Source: Rhodospirillaceae bacterium (GTDB lineage Bacteria > Pseudomonadota > Alphaproteobacteria > MPNO01 > UBA2964). Taken from it: DNA of 7,328 nt. The translations under genes and the position numbers were made by a program. Shown piece after piece: positions 1-6,196 of this stretch (position 1 is the stretch's first letter; each line of letters opens with the position of its first letter). Below the pieces are notes generated by a model. That model was not told where the DNA came from. It was given only the letters and a program-made list of their open reading frames with translations, and did not search any database. The DNA lies in assembly GCA_018660305.1 (NCBI GenBank), contig JABJKO010000128.1:1-7328 (forward strand), written 5' to 3'.

Positions 1-54
1 GAGGATACTACCGTTGGGTGGCCGGGAGGGGGAGCGGGCTGGCTAGGCCATTGT

Positions 55-972
55 TTAATGACCCGGCGGCGTCTTATTGACGTCCTTGTCGTTCACTTCA
101 CGCTGTGTGAGCAGGAACGACGACGCGACGATCACCGCGCCGCCGACCCAGACCCAGACCACTGGCCATTCGCCAAAGAAAAACAGTCCGATCAACGCGG
201 CAATGGGTAACCGCAGGAAATCGAGCACCGTGACCACCGTCGCGTCTGCCGCGACGTATGAACGGGCCAGGGTGCGCTGTGTCGCCGCGCCCAGCGCGCC
301 CATCGCAATCAGCCAGGCAAACTGCTCCCAACTCGGGGTCGACCAGAAAAACATTGCGACGATGAAGGCGATGGGGGCAACACATAGACCCTGATATATG
401 GCGATGGTGTCGGGATGGTCGGTGAAGGACAGCGACTTGATGAAGATGGTGTTGAACACCGTCATCGCCACCGCGCCGACGGCGAACAACACACCGATAT
501 TGAATTCCGCAAAACCTGGCCGTACAACGATCAGCCCGCCGATAAAACCGATCGCTATGGCGGCCCAGCGTCGCCCGCGGGCCAATTCGCCGAGAAACAG
601 GATTGCTGCGATGCAGGCGAAAACAGGTCGAGTAAAGATGATGGCTGAAATATCAGCGAGCGGAATGTGGGTTGCGGCATAGAAATAGCCCACCAGGCTC
701 AAATATGCCGTAACGCCACGGATGCTGTATAGCTTGAAGCGTTTGGTGTGCAATATGCGCGTGCCGCCTCGAAAGACCAGGGCTGACAGAAAGGTAAGAC
801 CGAACAGGGATCGGAACATGATAATGACGAAAATATGGAGATCGGCGGACAGATGTCGCGAGATGGCCATCATTCCGGTAAAGGTCGCGCCGGTGCAGCT
901 GATCCAGAAGCCGGCCCGTACCGGTCCCGGCAAGCCGGCAAACCAGGTTTCAATCCTTTGAGAAATCTCCAT
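55..972 (-). CDS. DMT-superfamily permease with two EamA domains
   Basis: A 305-residue, very hydrophobic inner-membrane protein of the drug/metabolite transporter family, matching the usual length of about 300 residues and ten transmembrane helices. Two EamA halves are visible. The first spans about residues 19-152 and includes FRSLFG near 53-58, the stretch FTRPVF near 113-118, LGE at 127-129, and GGLIVVRPG ending at 153. The second spans about 157-290 and includes RSYVAADATVVTVLDFLRLP at 237-256 followed by FGEWP near 266-270. The C-terminal tail (about 290-305) is polar and probably cytoplasmic. Such permeases export or import small metabolites, but the substrate cannot be read from sequence. 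The ATG at 972 is the natural start because the hydrophobic region begins soon after, although no good Shine-Dalgarno precedes it; a TATAAC-like hexamer lies about 10 bases upstream. It is divergent from arfB with only 51 bp between them. Family assignment is firm; substrate unknown. Confidence 0.93.
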   Translation of the reverse strand: MEISQRIETWFAGLPGPVRAGFWISCTGATFTGMMAISRHLSADLHIFVIIMFRSLFGLTFLSALVFRGGTRILHTKRFKLYSIRGVTAYLSLVGYFYAATHIPLADISAIIFTRPVFACIAAILFLGELARGRRWAAIAIGFIGGLIVVRPGFAEFNIGVLFAVGAVAMTVFNTIFIKSLSFTDHPDTIAIYQGLCVAPIAFIVAMFFWSTPSWEQFAWLIAMGALGAATQRTLARSYVAADATVVTVLDFLRLPIAALIGLFFFGEWPVVWVWVGGAVIVASSFLLTQREVNDKDVNKTPPGH

Positions 973-1023
973 GCGACGTTATAGAGCCCCCCCGGCGATG
1001 GCGCTAGTGGACGGAGACCGCAG

Positions 1024-1449
1024 ATGCCCGGCATTCAAATAACAGACACCCTGTCGATACCGCTCGAAGCGATCGACATCAGCTTCATTCGCGCCTCGGG
1101 TCCGGGCGGCCAGAATGTCAATAAGGTGGCGTCCGCCGTTCAGCTTCGTTTCGATGTCTCGGCTTCCCGGTCCATTGATACGGACATGCGCGACAGGCTG
1201 CGCCGCGCCGCCGGCCGGCGCATGACGACGGAGGGCGTCATAATCATTACCGCGCGCCGGTTTCGGACGCAGGAGCGTAACCGCCAGGACGCCATCGACC
1301 GGTTGACCGAGCTGCTGCAATCGGTGGTCGACCGTCCGGTCTCGCGGCGACCGACCCGGCCGGGCCGTGGCGCCCGCGAAAAGCGGCTGCAATCCAAGAA
1401 AAAGCGCGCCCAGACTAAGAAAAGCCGTTCGGTCCGCGGCGACGATTAA
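1024..1449 (+). CDS. arfB: Alternative ribosome-rescue factor ArfB (peptidyl-tRNA hydrolase)
   Basis: A 141-residue protein of the ArfB/YaeJ family, which enters ribosomes stalled without a stop codon and hydrolyses the peptidyl-tRNA. The catalytic GGQ motif is at residues 28-30 within SGPGGQNVNKVASAVQLRFD. The RF1-like fold runs to about residue 105. It is followed by a linker containing RRPTRPGRGAREKRLQSK and a strongly basic tail rich in Lys and Arg up to residue 141. In this family the tail lies in the empty mRNA entry channel. Length agrees with E. coli ArfB (140 residues), and the lack of RF1/RF2 codon-recognition domains separates it from prfA and prfB. GGAGA at 1013-1017, six bases before the ATG, supports the start. 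The last codons are the left copy of a 14-bp direct repeat whose partner lies beyond the next gene. Confidence 0.95.
   Translation: MPGIQITDTLSIPLEAIDISFIRASGPGGQNVNKVASAVQLRFDVSASRSIDTDMRDRLRRAAGRRMTTEGVIIITARRFRTQERNRQDAIDRLTELLQSVVDRPVSRRPTRPGRGAREKRLQSKKKRAQTKKSRSVRGDD
1435..1448 (+). repeat. Left copy of 14-bp direct repeat at the arfB 3' end
   Basis: CGCGGCGACGATTA covers the final arfB codons and the first two bases of its TAA stop. The same 14 bases occur in the same orientation at 3663-3676, beyond the propeller gene. The two copies bracket about 2.2 kb. The repeat is seen directly; calling it an attachment-site remnant is inference. Confidence 0.7.
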
Positions 1450-1492
1450 CAGGGGGTTGGGTGAATCCTTCCCTGAGGGGCCTATATAATGA

Positions 1493-3370
1493 TCATGGTC
1501 GGCGGCGGATTAAATCTCGCAGGGCGGCGGCGGTTTCACGGGGAATGTCTAGGGCCGCACCGGCTGCGGTCTTGGGCTGCTTGCCAAAATCGAAATGGTC
1601 GGGCGAAAGAGCATCGACCAACGTGTGAAAGCCGGTGTTCGCATCCCGGCTCAAAAGGATCGCGTCGGCCCGGGCGTCATAGAACGATGAAAGCCGGGTG
1701 TTGTAGCGATAAAGGCTAACCAATATTTGCACCAGATAGACGATCAACGCCAGGATTCCACCGCGGATGATATTAGTTTGCAGGAAAATCGTGCTCTTGA
1801 TGCCATCGCCTTTATCGCCATCGCCGCTTTGCTGCAATTTACTGAACACTTCTATTTCCGCTTTTAATTTTGCTTGGCTGGTTTGGTTTTCGCCCAAGTC
1901 CCGGGCTACGCGTTCTAGTTCACTGGTATAGCCTCTTTCCGCGAAAACCTCTTTAAGCCTTAGGGTCGTTGACGCGGTAATCTGTTCATCTATCGACATG
2001 GCGGACAGGTTCTCGCTAAAGTCACGGGTGGCTAGAATGGTGCCGCGATCGCCTACCGCCCAACCTGTTTTAGCGTCGGCGAATTCTGTCTTAAAAAGAG
2101 CCACTTTAATCCCGGTCTTCGCCAAGGCCCAGTTCTCGCCGCCGTCGGTTGTCCGGAGAATGGTGCCGCCCTCGCCAATCACCCAACCTGTTTTCGAGCC
2201 GACGAAGTGTAAGTCTGAAAGTTTGGCTTTAGTCCCGGTCTTCGCCAAGACCCAGTTCTTGCCGCCATCGGTTGTCCGAAGAATGGTGCCGCCGTCGCCA
2301 ATCACCCAACCTGTTTTTGCGTCGGCGAAATTTGTCCTCCAAAGATTGGCTTTAGTCCCGGTCTTCGCCAAGACCCAGTTCTCGCCGCCGTCGGTTGTCC
2401 GAAGAATGGTGCCCCCAAAGCCTGCCACCCAACCTGTTTTCGCGTCGGCGAAATGTATCCCACGAAGATTGGCTTTAGTCCCGGTCTTCGCCAAGACCCA
2501 GTTCTTACCGCCGTCGATTGTCCGAAGAATGGTGCCGCCGTCGCCTACCACCCAACCTGTTTTCGCATCGGTGAATTCAATCCTCCAAAGATCGGCTTTA
2601 GTCCCGGTCTTCGCCAAGGCCCAGTTCTCGCCGCCGTTGGTTGTCCGGAGAATGGTGCCGGCTAAGCCTGCCACCCAACCTGTTTTCGTGTCGGCGAAGT
2701 TTACCCTTAAAAGTCTGGCCTTGGTGTCGGTCTTCGCTAAGCCCCAGTTCTCGCCGCCGTCGGTTGTCCGAAGAATGGTGCCCCCAAAGCCTGCCACCCA
2801 ACCTGTTTCCGGGTCGGCGAAGTGTATCCCATGAAGACCGGCCTTAGTCCCGGTCTTCGCCAAGACCCAGTTCTCGCCGCCGTCGGTTGTCCGGAGAATG
2901 GTGCCGCTGTCGCCAATCACCCAACCTGTTTTCGTGTCGGCGAAGTGTATCCTTCCAAGAGCGGCCTCGGTCCCGGTCTTTAGCGGGTACCAAATGTCTC
3001 CTCCACCCTTCATTATTGCCCCCATATCCGCAATGACCTTGCGGTGGCGGTCATCCAAGCGGGATTCATCCTTTCGAAAGGTCTCGAGCGTTTGCTGTTT
3101 TTGGTTTAGGAGGGTCTGCTGCTCCACGCTTTGTGCACTTTTGACCGTTAGTTCAACAAACATATGGACTAATGCGACTGTTAAAGCTCCTAGGGCCAAC
3201 GCAACGAGAATGTAAAAGAGAAATAACGTTGCCCGCTTTCGCAGATCCAATGCACGCTGGCGGAATTCCAGCACCATCAGGCCGACCTCGTTCGGAAAAT
3301 TATTCGCTAACGCTTCACGCCGCTGCAACTGGTTAGCATCGGAAAGGTTTAAGTTGGCAAAATCGGTCAT
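1493..3370 (-). CDS. Ycf48-like beta-propeller protein with two membrane anchors
   Basis: A 625-residue protein not assignable to a named gene. Domains in order: a polar N-terminus (1-45), a transmembrane helix (about 47-72), a Gln/Lys/Glu-rich probable coiled coil (77-115), eight tandem 41-residue repeats (138 to about 450), a second charged helical stretch (459-514), a second transmembrane helix (about 534-554), and a 70-residue C-terminal tail. Each repeat carries KTGWV-G, GTILRTTDGGENW and LAKTGTKA. TTDGGENW is an Asp-box (BNR) motif, and the pattern matches the Ycf48/HCF136 photosystem II assembly-factor family, whose proteins form beta-propellers. RK at 44-46 before helix 1 suggests both termini are cytoplasmic, with the propeller in the periplasm on helical stalks. 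No photosynthesis genes are nearby, so a photosystem role is not implied. The ATG at 3370 has no Shine-Dalgarno. Met32 (ATG at 3277) is preceded by GAGG eight bases upstream and is a credible alternative. GC is lower than in neighbouring genes. Function unknown. Confidence 0.85.
   Translation of the reverse strand: MTDFANLNLSDANQLQRREALANNFPNEVGLMVLEFRQRALDLRKRATLFLFYILVALALGALTVALVHMFVELTVKSAQSVEQQTLLNQKQQTLETFRKDESRLDDRHRKVIADMGAIMKGGGDIWYPLKTGTEAALGRIHFADTKTGWVIGDSGTILRTTDGGENWVLAKTGTKAGLHGIHFADPETGWVAGFGGTILRTTDGGENWGLAKTDTKARLLRVNFADTKTGWVAGLAGTILRTTNGGENWALAKTGTKADLWRIEFTDAKTGWVVGDGGTILRTIDGGKNWVLAKTGTKANLRGIHFADAKTGWVAGFGGTILRTTDGGENWVLAKTGTKANLWRTNFADAKTGWVIGDGGTILRTTDGGKNWVLAKTGTKAKLSDLHFVGSKTGWVIGEGGTILRTTDGGENWALAKTGIKVALFKTEFADAKTGWAVGDRGTILATRDFSENLSAMSIDEQITASTTLRLKEVFAERGYTSELERVARDLGENQTSQAKLKAEIEVFSKLQQSGDGDKGDGIKSTIFLQTNIIRGGILALIVYLVQILVSLYRYNTRLSSFYDARADAILLSRDANTGFHTLVDALSPDHFDFGKQPKTAAGAALDIPRETAAALRDLIRRRP
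2034..2959 (-). repeat. Eight-unit 123-bp tandem repeat array encoding propeller blades
   Basis: Tandem in-frame repeats of 123 bp (41 codons). The Trp of the KTGW motif recurs at residues 150, 191, 232, 273, 314, 355, 396 and 437, always 41 apart. Units on the minus strand are 2959-2838, 2837-2715, 2714-2592, 2591-2469, 2468-2346, 2345-2223, 2222-2100, and a last unit from 2099 that degenerates after about 2034 (DFSEN replaces DGGENW). Nucleotide identity between units is high: the plus-strand segment CCAACCTGTTT recurs in seven units, with the eighth differing by one base (CCAACCTGTTTC). Units 2 and 5 are especially alike, sharing GFGGTILRTTDGGENW, which suggests a 369-bp higher-order duplication. 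Confidence 0.9.
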
Positions 3371-3548
3371 GGGCGTTCGGTTGACGAATTTTGTCTCGCT
3401 CGCGGGGGATGCAAATTCTTATCTGACATTTTCGCTATAAGTTTCGCGACCAGTGCAGCCGAAGGCTAATCGGAGAATTCTCGAATAATCCTAAAGCTCT
3501 CCAGTACTCTGCCTAAAACCTACCACCATTGGAAGAGTTTCCCTTAAA
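3371..3548. other. Gene-free lower-GC gap upstream of the propeller gene
   Basis: No intact coding region is visible here. Base composition drops to about 42-47% G+C in the stretch 3421-3540, the lowest in the window. It must hold the promoter of the minus-strand propeller gene, but no convincing -35/-10 pair could be picked. The remaining part of the 380-bp intergenic space (3549-3750) holds the arfB remnant and the msrB leader. Confidence 0.5.
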
Positions 3549-3677
3549 TTGCTGACATCTATGGTTCAGTCGGCGTCCAACCCGATTTCGTCGCACCGCT
3601 CGGAAAATCGGCTTCAAACCAAACAGCATCGCAGCCCCAGCAAGACGCGAAGTTCGGCGGTGCGCGGCGACGATTAG
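3549..3677 (+). pseudogene. Decayed arfB 3'-end copy
   Basis: Reading plus-strand codons that end at TAG 3675-3677 gives a peptide closely resembling the C-terminus of the intact ArfB encoded at 1024-1449. The end reads ENRLQTKQHRSPSK then TRSSAVRGDD-stop, against EKRLQSKKKRAQTK then KSRSVRGDD-stop. That is about 13 identities in 23 aligned residues, with one inserted codon and the stop at the same place. Upstream the resemblance weakens but continues: LTSMVQSASNPISS against LTELLQSVVDRPVSR. About eight codons are missing where ArfB has its conserved RRPTRPGRGA segment. The GGQ catalytic domain is absent, so this cannot encode a rescue factor. It is either the displaced 3' end of arfB left by an insertion or what remains of a duplicated arfB. 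Hand alignment only. Confidence 0.65.
3663..3676 (+). repeat. Right copy of 14-bp direct repeat
   Basis: CGCGGCGACGATTA, identical to 1435-1448 and in the same orientation and reading frame. It ends inside the TAG stop of the arfB remnant. Sequence beyond each stop differs between the two copies (ACAGG versus GTCGA), so the exact match ends at the stop codon. Confidence 0.7.
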
Positions 3678-3684
3678 TCGAGGA

Positions 3685-3713
3685 TTGTCGTCGCGTCGTC
3701 GTGGCACTATGTA
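3685..3713 (+). promoter_or_regulatory. Possible msrB promoter
   Basis: TTGTCG (3685-3690) is followed by a 17-base spacer and TATGTA (3708-3713), about 38 bases before the msrB ATG. The -35 resembles the sigma-70 consensus but the -10 is poor. The spacer contains a GTCGTCG direct repeat (3687-3693 and 3695-3701). Offered as a candidate only, from spacing and position. Confidence 0.3.
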
Positions 3714-3737
3714 TTGATACAAATCAAACGCGAGCGC

Positions 3738-3744
3738 GGAGGAG
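3738..3744 (+). promoter_or_regulatory. Strong msrB ribosome binding site
   Basis: GGAGGAG lies six bases before the ATG at 3751. It fixes the msrB start and is the best Shine-Dalgarno in the window. Confidence 0.8.
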
Positions 3745-3750
3745 ACGGAC

Positions 3751-4161
3751 ATGTCCGATAAGATTGAAAAGACGGATGAGGAATGGCAACGGGAGCTTGA
3801 GCCCGAACAGTTCCATGTCTGCCGCCAGGGCGGAACCGAGCGGCCCTTCGCCGGAAAATACAATGATTTCAAGGGAAAGGGGTTGTTCGTCTGTTCATGC
3901 TGCAGCAATCCGCTTTTCGACTCCGACACCAAATTTGATTCAGGGACCGGCTGGCCCAGCTTTTTTGCGCCGGTGTCCAAGGAAGCCGTCGATCTGCATG
4001 ATGACTGGTCCATGTTCATGAAGCGCACGGAAGTCAAATGCGCGAAATGCGATGCTCATCTCGGCCACTTGTTTCCCGATGGCCCGAGACCGACCGGACA
4101 CCGCTTCTGCATGAACTCGGTGTCGCTGGATTTCAACGCTTCCGATGAGTCAGGCGATTAA
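3751..4161 (+). CDS. msrB: Peptide-methionine (R)-S-oxide reductase MsrB
   Basis: A 136-residue MsrB that reduces methionine-R-sulfoxide in proteins back to methionine, as part of oxidative damage repair; no signal peptide is seen, so it is probably cytoplasmic. Structural zinc is bound by two CxxC pairs, C48/C51 and C97/C100. The substrate loop GTGWPSFF is at residues 65-72, [13 protein letters not shown] at 100-112, and the catalytic cysteine is C120 in HRFCMNS. Length and motif order are those of a complete single-domain MsrB. In the loop the residue that is Cys in E. coli-type enzymes (GCGWPSF) is Thr66, so the standard resolving cysteine is missing; C24 and C50 are the only spare cysteines. 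The strong RBS supports the start. The gene ends in a 4-bp stop-codon overlap with the convergent DUF6165 gene. No msrA is in the window. Confidence 0.96.
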   Translation: MSDKIEKTDEEWQRELEPEQFHVCRQGGTERPFAGKYNDFKGKGLFVCSCCSNPLFDSDTKFDSGTGWPSFFAPVSKEAVDLHDDWSMFMKRTEVKCAKCDAHLGHLFPDGPRPTGHRFCMNSVSLDFNASDESGD

Positions 4162-4586
4162 TAGGCCTCGTAGGATTTCTGTTCGGCGATTTCGGCACCG
4201 AGAAGGGCGTTGATGTCGCTTTTGAGGCTCGCCCGCCGGTCATTGTTCCTGTAGACGGAGCGAGCCAGGGCGACGAAACGATCGTCGAAAACCTTGTTCC
4301 GCTCCTGTTCGCGGATTTCGTCTTCGATCATCCACAGCTTCTTGTTCACCATCCTGAGATCCGCTGTCAGGCGCTCGAGGGCGACCGAATCGGGAATGGT
4401 CTCATCGCGGATTTCCCTCAGGATTGTGAGTTCATGGCGCACGGTGAGGCGCTTGCCGGATTCCTTGATAAGCTCCGCCTTGATTTCCAGGATCGTGATC
4501 TTGTCGATCAGTTCGCCGGGCGAGACATGGATTTCAACCGACGGCACGTTTCTTATGGAGGACAGGCTTGAAAGTGATCCGTTCAT
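4158..4586 (-). CDS. DUF6165 family protein
   Basis: A 142-residue protein resembling the DUF6165 family of uncharacterised proteobacterial proteins, recalled from its pattern: [20 protein letters not shown] near residues 17-36, VRHEL at 49-53, [12 protein letters not shown] near 84-95, [15 protein letters not shown] near 104-118, and a C-terminal EQKSYEAY. It is mostly charged helix, likely a coiled coil, with no signal peptide or membrane segment. An in-frame ATG at 4709 would add 41 residues, but they are antisense to real TPR-gene codons and unlike the family. The ATG at 4586 overlaps the upstream gene's TGA as ATGA and has AAGGAA about seven bases upstream, so it is preferred. It is the second gene of the operon after the TPR/GT9-like gene and probably works with it in glycan or surface-related chemistry. 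That role is inference from context only. Confidence 0.85.
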   Translation of the reverse strand: MNGSLSSLSSIRNVPSVEIHVSPGELIDKITILEIKAELIKESGKRLTVRHELTILREIRDETIPDSVALERLTADLRMVNKKLWMIEDEIREQERNKVFDDRFVALARSVYRNNDRRASLKSDINALLGAEIAEQKSYEAY

Positions 4587-4598
4587 GGGAACTGTTCC
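4583..4598 (-). promoter_or_regulatory. ATGA stop-start overlap with internal Shine-Dalgarno
   Basis: On the minus strand AAAGGAAC precedes ATGA, where ATG (4586-4584) starts the DUF6165 gene and TGA (4585-4583) ends the TPR gene. This is the classic layout for translational coupling and indicates one transcript with linked expression of the two proteins. Confidence 0.8.
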
Positions 4599-6196
4599 TT
4601 TATGGCCGCGGCGATATTGTTGAAGACCGAATCCCAGTCCCCCCGCGTTTCCTGACGGAAGAGACGCATGGTGGGGTACCAGGGTGTCGTCGTGCCGGTG
4701 AGGCCCCAACGCCAGTCCGGTACATGTGCCAGCGCCATCCAGACCGGGACACCCAGGGCGCCGGCCAGGTGCGCGATGGCCGTATCCGAGGTCACCACCA
4801 GATCGACCGTGGCGAGGATCGCCGCGCTATCGATAAACGCGCTCTCCTGATCGATATCATCCCCGAGATTTGTGATCCGGTTGCCCCAGGGAACATCGTC
4901 CATTTGGGAACAGCCCGGACTTTGCTGCAGGCTGATCAGGCGTATGCCGGACAGCTCGGAGAGGGGTGTGAACGCCTGTAGGGGAACCGACCGTGAATTG
5001 TCATACCGGTAATCCGGGTTTCCCTGCCAGCAAATGGCGATGGATGCGCCGTCATGGCCGGATAGCCGGTCGGCCCAGCGGGCCAGGTGATCCGGGTCCG
5101 GCGCCAGGTAGCGATCGGTTTCCGGCGCGACGGGATCAGCCGGCCCGATGAGATGGGGAAGGGACAGGAGCGGTGCTTCAAGGTCACAGCGTTCGCCGGT
5201 GTCTTCTGTCCCCACAAGAGTAACGTCCGCCCGCAGCGACCCCATAAGCGGCAACAGGCGCTCCGGCACCTGGAACACGATTTCAGCGGCATCGTCGGGG
5301 AGGAAACTCAAATATCGGCAGAACTGGATGGTGTCGCCGAACCCTTGTTCGGCATGGACCAGAAGGCGTTTGCCGCCAAGCGGCGTTCCCGGCCAGGGCG
5401 GCATTTTCTGAGGTTTGACAGCAAAGCCGGGCACAGAGCGCCGTGCTTCGTAGGCTGCCCATCCTTCGCGAAACCTGCCGGCGGTCAACAGCACGATGGC
5501 CAGATTCCACTTTAGGTCGGCATTGTCGGGATCGAGAATTGCGGTGCCCCGCAATATGGCTTCCGCCTCGTCCATCCGCCCCTGATCCTTCAGGGCGGAT
5601 CCAAGATTGGTCAACGCCCCGATATGGTTGGGCTGTATTTTGAGAGCGCGGAGAAAGGCACCCTCCGCCGTCACCGGATCGTCAGAGGCGAGAAGCGCGT
5701 TTCCCAGATTGTAGTGCAGTTCGGGGTCATGGGAATCCAATGCCACTGCCTGGATAAAGGCAGCGATGGCATCTTCGGTCCGTTTCGCCGAAATTAGCGC
5801 TGTACCATAGTTGGACCAGGCCCGGGCCGATGTGGGCAGGAGGTCGGTTACGTTTTTTTGAGCCTCGACCGCTTCGTCGAACCTTCCGAGGGCCTTTAAC
5901 GCGAGACCGAGATCACAGCAGATGTCCGCCGCGTCCGGTTGGGCTGCCGCCGCGCGCTGAAGCAATTGTACGGCCCGGCCTGTTTTACCCTTGTTCTGGG
6001 CGATCAGGCCCGATTGGTGAAGCGCCGTCGCATCGTTTGGATTAGCACGAAGTGTTTGTTTTATAAGGGATTCAGCCTTGTTCAGGCGACCGGAGGCGCG
6101 CAAATCGGCGATCGACCTTTCCGGCTTTTGCCGTTGGCCGGTCCCCCCTTTTAACCGTCGCTTCTGACTCGATGCTGTGGAAATGGGTTCCTCCAA
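4583..6196 (-). CDS. TPR-repeat protein with GT9-like glycosyltransferase domain
   Basis: A 537-residue cytoplasmic-looking protein with two parts. After a basic N-terminus (1-27), about six to seven tetratricopeptide repeats of 34 residues cover roughly 28-250, with typical consensus such as LHYNLGNALL (160-169) and ALTNLGSALKDQGRMDEAEA (194-213). The C-terminal part resembles the heptosyltransferase-like GT9/GT-B fold, with HAEQGFGDTIQFCRYL at 281-296, ICWQGNPDYRYDNSRSVPL at 388-406, VTSDTAIAHLAGALGVPVW at 468-486, PDWRWG at 493-498 and WYPTMRLFRQ at 506-515. This TPR plus GT9-like layout is common in alphaproteobacteria, where such proteins are thought to modify glycans or proteins; donor and acceptor are unknown. 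The start is TTG at 6196, the only candidate before an in-frame TAA at 6238-6236. GGAGGA lies just after it rather than before it, so the true start is uncertain. It is first in an operon with the DUF6165 gene. Confidence 0.9.
   Translation of the reverse strand: MEEPISTASSQKRRLKGGTGQRQKPERSIADLRASGRLNKAESLIKQTLRANPNDATALHQSGLIAQNKGKTGRAVQLLQRAAAAQPDAADICCDLGLALKALGRFDEAVEAQKNVTDLLPTSARAWSNYGTALISAKRTEDAIAAFIQAVALDSHDPELHYNLGNALLASDDPVTAEGAFLRALKIQPNHIGALTNLGSALKDQGRMDEAEAILRGTAILDPDNADLKWNLAIVLLTAGRFREGWAAYEARRSVPGFAVKPQKMPPWPGTPLGGKRLLVHAEQGFGDTIQFCRYLSFLPDDAAEIVFQVPERLLPLMGSLRADVTLVGTEDTGERCDLEAPLLSLPHLIGPADPVAPETDRYLAPDPDHLARWADRLSGHDGASIAICWQGNPDYRYDNSRSVPLQAFTPLSELSGIRLISLQQSPGCSQMDDVPWGNRITNLGDDIDQESAFIDSAAILATVDLVVTSDTAIAHLAGALGVPVWMALAHVPDWRWGLTGTTTPWYPTMRLFRQETRGDWDSVFNNIAAAIKEQFP

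Noticed and set aside
1..54. Terminator for the DMT permease gene from the TGGCC/GGCCA inverted repeat
   Set aside because: The stem is five base pairs with a loop of over 20 bases and no T-tract; no other feature is visible in this segment.
1450..1492. Possible bidirectional terminator between arfB and the propeller gene
   Set aside because: CCCTGAGGG can form only a three-base-pair stem and no T-tract follows on either strand.
1998..2834. Long plus-strand open frame (278 codons) opposite the propeller repeats
   Set aside because: It is open only because the 123-bp repeat lacks a stop in that frame, so openness repeats with every unit. The opposite strand encodes a recognised Ycf48-type repeat protein.
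2034..2959. CRISPR-like array
   Set aside because: The repeats are contiguous 123-bp coding units with no unique spacers and keep one reading frame throughout.
3513..4037. Minus-strand open frame opposite msrB and the arfB remnant
   Set aside because: No family likeness, no ribosome site, and most of it is antisense to clear msrB codons.
4587..4709. Longer start for the DUF6165 gene at ATG 4709
   Set aside because: The extra 41 residues are antisense-frame translation of the TPR gene's conserved C-terminus, and the ATGA start has a good ribosome site.
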